Source of the DNA: DATKMP01 sp035541775
GTDB lineage: Bacteria > Bacteroidota > Ignavibacteria > UBA10030
Assembly: GCA_035541775.1 (NCBI GenBank)
Contig: DATKMP010000118.1
Span: 1 to 10,557, forward strand
Length of the DNA: 10,557 nucleotides
Direction: 5' to 3'
Shown here: positions 1 through 5,312 of the stretch, in pieces
Position numbering within the stretch: the first letter of the stretch is position 1
How the letters are laid out: every line of letters begins with the position of its first letter
Translations under genes and position numbers: made by a program
Notes under the pieces: model-generated
The model's database searches: none
Told to the model about the DNA's origin: nothing
The model's input: only the letters and a program-made list of their open reading frames with translations

Positions 1-311
1 TAAATATTTTCGTGTAACCCGTGGATAAACGCCACTGGAAAAGTGTATCAAGTATTGCTTACAATGTCAAGCGCCGGAGTAAAACCGTCCGGTTTACATC
101 AATGCTAATATACAAAACATCCAAATAGTTGTCTGTAGTATTTTTGTCGGTTTTCATGTCATATTTTTATTACAAAGCATGTCGTAAAATTACTACACCC
201 AAACGTACGAAAAACGGGATTTTGCCATTGGGAAAGGGTAGAGGAAAACGGAAGAAGGCAGATGAAAAATGGATGATGATACCGAGCCTGTGTAAAGACT
301 TGAAAAAGCAC

Positions 312-375
312 GGTAGCCGCAACCTTCAGGATGCGTTTCCAGAAGAAAAACACGGACATAAAGTCCGCGGCTACC
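312..375. repeat. Two-hairpin intergenic element with terminal inverted repeats
   Basis: Perfect 9-base terminal inverted repeats, GGTAGCCGC (312-320) and GCGGCTACC (367-375), enclose two local hairpins. The first is 318-324 with 329-335, with a TTCA loop and one A-A mismatch. The second is CGGAC (353-357) with GTCCG (363-367), with loop ATAAA. An A-rich linker (336-352) joins them. As RNA or single-stranded DNA this folds into a three-way junction. The architecture is that of short dispersed palindromic elements (REP/MITE-like), but copy number cannot be judged from one window. Some arm bases are shared between the outer stem and the inner hairpins, so not all pairs can form at once. Confidence 0.55.
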
Positions 376-494
376 ATTGTAATTGACTTTTTATACAGAC
401 TCTACCGGTTTGTGAAAGCAATAAAAGGATAACAAAAATAATTTTCGCAGATATTATTTTTTTAGTTGCTTCTTATAAATGATATTTTTATTTT

Positions 495-630
495 ACCTGC
501 GAACCATAAACAGGTAGAGGTTATGGTTCCTTTAACACCAACATAGAATAATGTTCATACTATGAACTTCGATGCAAATATTTATGCATACAAAACGGTG
601 GGATTTTGTATGCCCAATTTCATCACCCAC
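495..630 (+). promoter_or_regulatory. Candidate structured 5' leader with three dyads
   Basis: Three perfect inverted repeats lie in series upstream of the gene starting at 659. They are GAACCATAA (501-509) with its complement at 521-529; GTTCATA-C-TATGAAC (553-567); and GCATACAAAA (586-595) with TTTTGTATGC (604-613). The first can interleave with ACCTG (495-499)/CAGGT (511-515). In the third, loop bases GTGGG (598-602) match CCCAC (626-630), giving an H-type pseudoknot layout. A loose sigma70-like pair, TTGCTT (466-471) and TATTTT (489-494) at 17 bases, sits just upstream. The 15-base dyad at 553-567 also has the form of a repressor operator. No known riboswitch class is recognised; function is inferred from position and symmetry only. 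Confidence 0.35.
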
Positions 631-658
631 GCATCAACGTTACTACAAGGAGGTATGT

Positions 659-1387
659 ATGACTATTCGACAAAAAAATAAACGCACGATGTACAAAGCC
701 CTGAAGGCGTTCTTCACCAAATGGGCAGACGTCATGAAACCCATCACCGCATTTGCAGCGGCGTTTACGCAATTTCTCGGATTGTTAGATGAGATCGATG
801 CGGCTGCCGATGAACGCAACAGCGCCGGTGCCGGAACTTACACGGCGCGGGATGAAGCGTCCGAAGCGCTCATCGATATTCTGCTGGCAGTGGCGGCAGG
901 ATTGGCAGGGTTCGCATCGGCAAAGAAGCTGAACGATGTCAAAGAACTTGCAACACTGAAGCCTTCCAAACTGGAACGCCTTCCGGATGTAGAACTCAGC
1001 GTTGAGGCGGACGGCATTTACAAACTTGCTACCAAGTATGCAACGGATATTGCCGCGTACAATGTGAGTGCGGATAAAATTACCACACTGCAAACGGCGA
1101 TCACTACGTTCAAAGCGGCCATTGAAGCGACGGCTTCCGGCGACAGCAGCGTTACCGGTGCAGTAAAATCCTTGAGAGACCTCTTCCTTGAAGCCGATGA
1201 CATTGTAAAGAACCAGTTCGATAATATTGTGAAGACGCTCAAGATCGACGAGCCGAAATTTTTTGCAGAGTACAAAACGGCGAGAAAAATTCATGATGTT
1301 GGCGGATCGCAGGAAGTTGCACCCGCCCCGACGCCGGCGAAGACTGCCGCAACCGGTACAACAGCGGGAACACCGGCGGCAGCATAG
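659..1387 (+). CDS. Hypothetical helical protein, 242 aa
   Basis: Function unknown. I chose ATG at 659 because AAGGAGG (647-653) lies six bases before it, the best ribosome binding site in the window. The frame is open back to 572, but those 29 residues overlap the structured leader. The protein has a basic N-terminus (residues 1-22), an Ala-rich hydrophobic stretch (about 68-88) that could be a buried or membrane-associated helix, then several amphipathic helices (about 90-215). A conserved-looking segment FFAEYKTARKIHDVGG (201-216) follows, and the tail (220-242) is only Ala, Pro, Thr, Gly and Lys. From memory, the pattern of helices followed by a Y-x-x-AR-x-I-x-D-x-GG segment resembles uncharacterised helical-bundle proteins of Bacteroidota-type bacteria, but I cannot name a family. 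No signal peptide is evident. The gene stands alone, converging on gpsA, with its own leader and terminator. Coding is well supported; role is open. Confidence 0.8.
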   Translation: MTIRQKNKRTMYKALKAFFTKWADVMKPITAFAAAFTQFLGLLDEIDAAADERNSAGAGTYTARDEASEALIDILLAVAAGLAGFASAKKLNDVKELATLKPSKLERLPDVELSVEADGIYKLATKYATDIAAYNVSADKITTLQTAITTFKAAIEATASGDSSVTGAVKSLRDLFLEADDIVKNQFDNIVKTLKIDEPKFFAEYKTARKIHDVGGSQEVAPAPTPAKTAATGTTAGTPAAA

Positions 1388-1399
1388 AACTTCATCATC

Positions 1400-1444
1400 G
1401 CTGGTTCAATTAAATAATCTCTACCAAGATAAACGTGAACCAGC
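1400..1444. repeat. 9-bp dyad after the hypothetical gene
   Basis: GCTGGTTCA (1400-1408) is perfectly complementary to TGAACCAGC (1436-1444), with a 27-base AT-rich loop. It starts 13 bases after the stop of the 242-residue protein gene and lies just before a second hairpin. The long loop makes it a weak terminator by itself. It could stabilise the 3' end of the transcript or be a protein-binding site. Confidence 0.45.
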
Positions 1445-1450
1445 TGTAAC

Positions 1451-1484
1451 AGCAAAGGCGCGTCTCGCGATGCGCCTTTGTGTT
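1451..1484. terminator. Probable bidirectional terminator between convergent genes
   Basis: CAAAGGCGC (1453-1461) pairs perfectly with GCGCCTTTG (1472-1480). The stem continues inward (G-T, T-A, C-G) to a TCGC tetraloop, giving about 12 pairs. It lies between the plus-strand gene ending at 1387 and the minus-strand gpsA ending at 1507, where a hairpin can serve both transcripts. Neither side has a clean run of T (TGTTGT on the plus side), so termination may be incomplete or may need help. Confidence 0.6.
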
Positions 1485-1506
1485 GTACAGCATAATCATA
1501 AAATTT

Positions 1507-2508
1507 TTAGTGCGCGCCTTCGCCGCGCGTGTCACGTCCCATCAAATCCAGCGTCGCCTGCCGCGGATTTTTATCTTCGAATAAAACCTTGTACACTTCT
1601 TCCGCCATCGGCATATCCACATGGTGTTTGTGCGCAAGCTGGTGCACGGATTTCGCCGTCGGCACGCCTTCAGCAACCATTTTCATTTCGCCCAGCACAT
1701 CGCTCACGCTTTTGCCTTTGCCGATTTCTTCCCCGACAAATCTGTTGCGGCTGTGCCGGCTCATGCAAGTGACAATCAAATCGCCCATGCCGGAAAGTCC
1801 CGCAAACGTAATCGGCTGCGCGCCCATCTTGGCGCCTAGCCGCGTAATTTCGTAAATGCCGCGCGTCATAATGGCGGCTTTGGTGTTATCGCCGAACCCT
1901 GCGCCGTCGCTCAATCCCGCGCCGATGGCAATCACATTTTTTATTGCGCCGCCGAGTTCCACGCCGCGAAGGTCTTCGTTCACGTACACGCGGAAGAACT
2001 CGTTCATAAACGCATCCTGCACAAAGCGCGCTGTTTTCATGTTAAACGATGCCGAAACGACCATCGTCGGAATTTTGATACTGACTTCTTCTGCGTGGCT
2101 CGGGCCGGAAAGGATCGCAAGATTTTCTTTGCGCTCGTACTTCAACACATCTAACAACACTTCGGACATCGTCATCAGCGAGCCGTTCTCGATTCCTTTT
2201 GCGACATTGCAAATGACCGTATGAGCGAGATCGAGATGCGCAATACGCTGCAACACCGAACGCAGAAATTGCGACGGCACGGCGGCAACAATCATATCGC
2301 GTTCTACACATGCCGCTTCAATATCGGTGGAAATAGAAAGTTCAGGCGGAAATTTTATGCCGGGCAGAAATTGGCATTCATGTTTCTCACGCATCCATTC
2401 AGCTTCTTCGGCGCTGAAGGTCCACAGATCGACTTCATGTCCGTTGTGGCACAGCACAAACGCGAGTGTCGTGCCCCAACTTCCGGAGCCAAGAACGGTA
2501 ACTTTCAT
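1507..2508 (-). CDS. gpsA: Glycerol-3-phosphate dehydrogenase [NAD(P)+]
   Basis: Cytosolic enzyme that reduces dihydroxyacetone phosphate to sn-glycerol 3-phosphate, the backbone precursor of phospholipids. At 333 residues it is the usual bacterial length. Visible family marks are the Rossmann motif GSGSWG (residues 7-12), NVAKGIE (101-107), SGPSHAEEV (134-142), the catalytic-lysine segment GAIKNVIAIGAG (187-198, Lys190), DGAGFGDNTKAA (201-212) and the substrate-binding segment GLSGMGDLIVTC...SRNR (238-256). It starts at ATG 2508, 45 bases after plsY, with which it is probably co-transcribed: GpsA makes the substrate that PlsY acylates. No clear Shine-Dalgarno sequence is present; a small dyad (2524-2545) lies just upstream of the start. 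Intact, nothing missing. Confidence 0.97.
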   Translation of the reverse strand: MKVTVLGSGSWGTTLAFVLCHNGHEVDLWTFSAEEAEWMREKHECQFLPGIKFPPELSISTDIEAACVERDMIVAAVPSQFLRSVLQRIAHLDLAHTVICNVAKGIENGSLMTMSEVLLDVLKYERKENLAILSGPSHAEEVSIKIPTMVVSASFNMKTARFVQDAFMNEFFRVYVNEDLRGVELGGAIKNVIAIGAGLSDGAGFGDNTKAAIMTRGIYEITRLGAKMGAQPITFAGLSGMGDLIVTCMSRHSRNRFVGEEIGKGKSVSDVLGEMKMVAEGVPTAKSVHQLAHKHHVDMPMAEEVYKVLFEDKNPRQATLDLMGRDTRGEGAH

Positions 2509-2523
2509 AGGAATGTACTTTGT

Positions 2524-2545
2524 TGTTGAAAGATTGATTTCAACA
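2524..2545 (-). promoter_or_regulatory. Dyad in the plsY-gpsA gap
   Basis: TGTTGAAA (2524-2531) and TTTCAACA (2538-2545) form an 8-bp stem with a six-base loop. It occupies most of the 45-base gap between plsY and gpsA and ends 15 bases before the gpsA start. No T run follows, so it is not an intrinsic terminator. It may shape translation or mRNA processing between the two genes, or be chance in AT-rich DNA. Confidence 0.3.
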
Positions 2546-2553
2546 GACGCAGG

Positions 2554-3237
2554 TTAGAGATGTGCTTCTTCCGTTCGTCCTTTGAAATTCGTAATCTTCT
2601 TTTCTGTTCCCGCCAGCAAACGCTTGATGTTGGCGCGGTGCGAATAAATCAAAAACAGCGCAATGCCGATACTAAAAAACACCAGCGTTTTATAACTGTG
2701 GATTTCATCCGACAAAAGATTGTAGCGAATGATAAGCGTTAACGGAAATGCAACCGCCGCCATGATCGAACCGAGGGAAACGTAACGAAACGCTAAAAAG
2801 AAAATTGAAAATACAAGAATGGAAACAATAAATTCTGTCGGCGTAAGCCCGAGCAGCATGCCTGCGGCCGTTGCAATGCCTTTGCCGCCTTTGAATCCGG
2901 CAAACATCGTCCACACATGGCCAACGATGGCTGCGCCGCCGCAAATCATCTGGATGATGGTGAAATCGTCAAATGGCGTGTGGTTGTAAAATGGAAGCGC
3001 GGGATCCCAAAATAACCGAGAGATAACAGAAGTCGCAAATAATCCTTTCAGCAAATCGATCCCCATAACAAACACGCCGGATTTCCAGCCGAGCACTCTG
3101 AAGACATTCGTGCTGCCTGCATTACCGCTGCCTTTGGTGCGAATATCAAACCCATGCCGCCATTTGGAAAGTATAATTGCTGTTGGTATCGATCCGATAG
3201 CATAACTTAACAAGACCACAATCACCATATTAATCAT
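2554..3237 (-). CDS. plsY: Acyl-phosphate:glycerol-3-phosphate acyltransferase PlsY
   Basis: Inner-membrane enzyme that moves an acyl group from acyl-phosphate to glycerol 3-phosphate, giving lysophosphatidic acid. From ATG 3237 it has 227 residues, slightly longer than the roughly 200 typical of the family. The extra length appears to be in the loop around residues 75-95. Family motifs: GSIPTAIIL (15-23), GSGNAGSTN (36-44), GHVW followed by the phosphate-binding FKGGKG (106-120), and HRANIKRLLAGTEKK (200-214). The rest is strongly hydrophobic with several membrane helices. The frame also opens at TTG 3243, two codons earlier, but AAAGG at 3250-3246 is better spaced for the ATG. gpsA follows. 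A promoter-like sequence lies upstream in the gap after ispD. The homologous, acyl donor-making plsX is not in the window. Confidence 0.96.
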   Translation of the reverse strand: MINMVIVVLLSYAIGSIPTAIILSKWRHGFDIRTKGSGNAGSTNVFRVLGWKSGVFVMGIDLLKGLFATSVISRLFWDPALPFYNHTPFDDFTIIQMICGGAAIVGHVWTMFAGFKGGKGIATAAGMLLGLTPTEFIVSILVFSIFFLAFRYVSLGSIMAAVAFPLTLIIRYNLLSDEIHSYKTLVFFSIGIALFLIYSHRANIKRLLAGTEKKITNFKGRTEEAHL

Positions 3238-3281
3238 TGACAACGCCTTTTATTGTGCTTATATCAAATTCAACGTTTAAT

Positions 3282-3310
3282 AATATAGAATATTCCACAG
3301 GCAAAATCAA
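3282..3310 (-). promoter_or_regulatory. Candidate sigma70-type promoter for plsY-gpsA
   Basis: On the minus strand TTGATT (3310-3305) and TATATT (3287-3282) are separated by exactly 17 bases, about 45 bases before the plsY ATG. The position, in the largest gap of this gene group, and the spacing fit a housekeeping promoter. FCB-group bacteria often use different promoter consensus sequences, so this is only a candidate. The rest of the 3238-3394 gap shows a T run (AAATTTTTTTTC) just after the ispD stop, without a hairpin. Confidence 0.35.
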
Positions 3311-3394
3311 ATAATTGAAAGGAACCGGTCGTCAAGAATGAGAAAGATGGTCGAAACAAACAGGAATAGCCCGCAATGAAAAAAAATTTAACGT

Positions 3395-4114
3395 TCACTC
3401 AATGCCTTTTTCTGTCCAGCGATCGAGAATGAGCGTACCCAACTGCAGGTCTTCGGCGGTCGTAATTTTGATGTTGTCGTAACTTCCTTCGACAATGCGC
3501 GCTTTGATGCCGAGTCGTTCTACCAACGCGGCTTCATCGGTAGAAAAAAAATTATCGTGCTTTGCTTTCTCGAATGCGTTCCACAACACTTCGGCGCGAA
3601 ATGCTTGCGGCGTTTGAATGAGCCAGAGCGCATTGCGGTCCAAGGTTTGATCGAAAAAATGTCCGCCGGTAGAACGCCGCACGGTATCTTTCGGCTGCAC
3701 GGCAAGGACCGCCGCGTCATGCTCCTTGCACATTTTGATGAGATGACTGATACGTTTTCGTTCCACAAACGGACGTACGCCATCATGGACTAAAACAATA
3801 TCGTGGGGATTCATAGCTAAGCGCTGCAGCGCATTGCCGACAGAATCCTGCCGTGTCGTACCGCCGATCACAACTTTATTGACTTTGTGCAAACGATAAC
3901 GTGAGATTAACGATTCCACTTCCGCAACGGCAGATTCAGGAACAGCAACAGCAATTTCATCAATATCCGGACAAAACTCGAACCGCCGCAGCGTGTGTAC
4001 GAGAATCGGCTTGCCTTTGAGCGGCAGAAATTGTTTTTTGACCGCGCCGCCGATCCGTGTACCGGAACCCGCTGCCGGAATAATCGCAAACACTTTATGT
4101 CTTACTCGTGTCAT
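3395..4114 (-). CDS. ispD: 2-C-methyl-D-erythritol 4-phosphate cytidylyltransferase
   Basis: Cytosolic MEP-pathway enzyme that joins CTP and 2-C-methyl-D-erythritol 4-phosphate to give CDP-ME, on the way to IPP/DMAPP. From ATG 4114 the protein has 239 residues, the normal length. Motifs: nucleotide-binding PAAGSGTRIG (13-22) and KKQF (26-29), which puts Arg20 and Lys27 at the catalytic positions known from E. coli IspD; GGTTRQDSVGNAL (84-96); VLVHDGVRPFV (107-117); QTPQAFR (167-173); TDEAALVE (192-199); GSYDNIKITTAEDL (210-223). The frame extends to TTG 4162, but that codon lies inside a hairpin and the extra 16 residues precede the normal start of the fold, so I prefer ATG 4114 despite a weak ribosome binding site. 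ispF is not adjacent and not fused. It lies after queA and before plsY. Confidence 0.96.
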   Translation of the reverse strand: MTRVRHKVFAIIPAAGSGTRIGGAVKKQFLPLKGKPILVHTLRRFEFCPDIDEIAVAVPESAVAEVESLISRYRLHKVNKVVIGGTTRQDSVGNALQRLAMNPHDIVLVHDGVRPFVERKRISHLIKMCKEHDAAVLAVQPKDTVRRSTGGHFFDQTLDRNALWLIQTPQAFRAEVLWNAFEKAKHDNFFSTDEAALVERLGIKARIVEGSYDNIKITTAEDLQLGTLILDRWTEKGIE

Positions 4115-4128
4115 GATTTCAGTTGATG

Positions 4129-4167
4129 CGAAAATATTTTTGCAGGGGCTGAATCTCTTCAACCCCT
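4129..4167 (-). terminator. Hairpin between queA and ispD (terminator or attenuator)
   Basis: On the minus strand AGGGGTTGAA-GAGA-TTCAGCCCCT (4167-4144) forms a 10-bp stem with one G-T wobble and a four-base loop. It is followed by GCAAAAATATTTT, which is A/T-rich but not a pure T run. It begins about 25 bases after the queA stop and ends about 30 bases before the ispD start. It probably reduces read-through into ispD or protects the queA 3' end; the imperfect tail argues against full termination. Confidence 0.5.
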
Positions 4168-4191
4168 ACGGTGAATGGATGTTGCAAACGG

Positions 4192-5235
4192 TTACAGAAT
4201 CAGCATGGCATCGCCGTAACTGTAAAAGCGATAGCCGTCCTTGACTGCCTTTTTGTACCCTTTCATCATCAAATCGTGGCCGGAAAATGCACTGACCAAC
4301 ATGAGCAGCGTCGATTCCGGAAGATGGAAGTTGGTAATTAAATGATCCGTTACTTTGAAATCGTACGGCGGGAAGATAAATTTATCTGTCCAGCCCTTTG
4401 CCGGTTTCAGATGCCCGTCTGCGGTCACGCTGGATTCCAATGCACGGCACGTGCTGGTGCCGACGACAAAGACTTGATGTTTGGAATCGATTGTTTTATT
4501 GACGACGTCGACGGTGCTCATCGGTACTTCGAAAAATTCCGAATCCATTTTGTGTTTCGTCAGGTCTTCCACTTCCACGATACGGAACGTTCCGATGCCG
4601 ATGTGAAGCAGGACCGGTACAATCTTTACGCCTTTTGCTTCGAGTTTTTTCAACAGTGCTTTGGTGAAATGCAGACCGGCAGTCGGCGCAGCAACAGCGC
4701 CAATGGTGTTTGCATACACCGTTTGATAACTTTCTTTATCTTTTTCCGTCGGTTCACGCTTGATGTAATGCGGCAGCGGGGTAACGCCGATGCGGTCAAT
4801 CAGCTTGAACAGATCGCCTTTGTGATTGAAGCGCACCGTGCGCCCGCGCGATGTGGTATTGTCGATGACTTCGCACCAGAGTTTATTGTCGTCGAAATAA
4901 ATTTTATTGCCGATGCGTACTTTGCGCGCCGGATCCACGATCACATCCCAGATGTTTTCTTCGTGATTCAGTTCACGAAGAAGAAATACTTCGATCTTCG
5001 CATTGGTTTTTTCTTTTTTGCCGTACATTCGTGCCTGAAACACTTTGGTTTCATTCACGACAAGGCAGTCGCCTTTCTGAAAATAATCAGCGATTTCATA
5101 AAACTTCCGGTCTTCAAGAGAATCGTCCTTGCGGTTCAAGACCATAAGATTGGAATGATCGCGCGGACTCGCTGGATGTTTTGCAACGAGATTTCGTGGA
5201 AGCGGATATTTGAAATCGGAGAGCTTCATGCTCAT
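4192..5235 (-). CDS. queA: S-adenosylmethionine:tRNA ribosyltransferase-isomerase
   Basis: Transfers and isomerises the ribosyl part of SAM onto preQ1 at the wobble base of GUN tRNAs, forming epoxyqueuosine. At 347 residues it is a normal, complete family member. Motifs in order: NETKVFQARMYG (61-72), DPARKVRIGNKI (101-112), LPHYIKR (154-160), YQTVYA...GAVAAPTAGLHFT (170-191), LLHIGIGTFRIVEVED (209-224), HKMDSEFFEV (228-237), VGTSTCRALES (258-268), LITNFHLPESTLLMLVSAF (299-317) and the C-terminal YRFYSYGDAMLI (335-346). FPPYDF (288-293) replaces the more usual PGYxF. Start ATG 5235 follows AAGGAAAGGAT; ATG 5229 is a close alternative that drops two residues. It lies 77 bases after ppdK, behind a strong terminator, so it needs its own promoter or leaky read-through. 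Other queuosine genes are absent here. Confidence 0.97.
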   Translation of the reverse strand: MSMKLSDFKYPLPRNLVAKHPASPRDHSNLMVLNRKDDSLEDRKFYEIADYFQKGDCLVVNETKVFQARMYGKKEKTNAKIEVFLLRELNHEENIWDVIVDPARKVRIGNKIYFDDNKLWCEVIDNTTSRGRTVRFNHKGDLFKLIDRIGVTPLPHYIKREPTEKDKESYQTVYANTIGAVAAPTAGLHFTKALLKKLEAKGVKIVPVLLHIGIGTFRIVEVEDLTKHKMDSEFFEVPMSTVDVVNKTIDSKHQVFVVGTSTCRALESSVTADGHLKPAKGWTDKFIFPPYDFKVTDHLITNFHLPESTLLMLVSAFSGHDLMMKGYKKAVKDGYRFYSYGDAMLIL

Positions 5236-5258
5236 ATCCTTTCCTTAACAATAATAAG

Positions 5259-5291
5259 ATAAAAAGAGGCGGCGACATCAATCGCCGCCTT
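5259..5291 (-). terminator. Intrinsic terminator of ppdK
   Basis: On the minus strand AGGCGGCGA and TCGCCGCCT (5290-5267) form a perfect 9-bp GC-rich stem with a six-base loop, directly followed by CTTTTTATC. It starts about 22 bases after the ppdK stop. Stem, loop and T run all fit a rho-independent terminator. It leaves only about 25 bases before the queA start, so any separate queA promoter must overlap it or lie within ppdK. Confidence 0.88.
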
Positions 5292-5312
5292 GTGAATTAA
5301 TGAGTGCACGAA

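Larger units (their letters stand above)
1..658. other. Gene-poor left intergenic region
   Basis: No reading frame here has a convincing start, ribosome binding site or recognisable product. An 85-codon plus-strand frame (129-386) exists, but its last third is the translation of a two-hairpin repeat element and it is rich in Lys/Arg from A-rich DNA, so I treat it as non-coding. The region holds a bulged dyad at 79-97, the two-hairpin element at 312-375, an AT-rich stretch (about 420-494) suitable for a promoter, and a structured leader (495-630). The first nine plus-strand codons from base 2 end in a stop at 26-28. They could be the tail of a gene lying to the left, but nothing confirms this. 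Confidence 0.6.

Noticed and set aside
79..97. Bulged dyad GTAAAACCG/CGGTTTAC
   Set aside because: Short, with a bulge and a two-base loop, and no gene nearby to regulate.
129..386. 85-codon plus-strand frame in the left region
   Set aside because: No ribosome binding site, composition reflects A-rich DNA, and the last 25 codons are the two-hairpin element.
572..658. Upstream ATG extension of the 242-residue protein
   Set aside because: The 29 extra residues overlap the perfect dyad and are cut off from any ribosome binding site, while ATG 659 has an ideal one.
785..1294. 169-codon minus-strand frame opposite the 242-residue protein gene
   Set aside because: No ribosome binding site, Cys/Arg/Phe-rich; the plus-strand frame has an ideal AAGGAGG and a sensible helical product.
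4115..4162. TTG start for ispD
   Set aside because: It lies within the queA-ispD hairpin and adds residues not expected before the PAAGSGTR motif.
4342..5262. 306-codon plus-strand frame opposite queA
   Set aside because: It is antisense to an intact queA with every family motif; the translation is a Phe/His/Arg-rich shadow with no domain.
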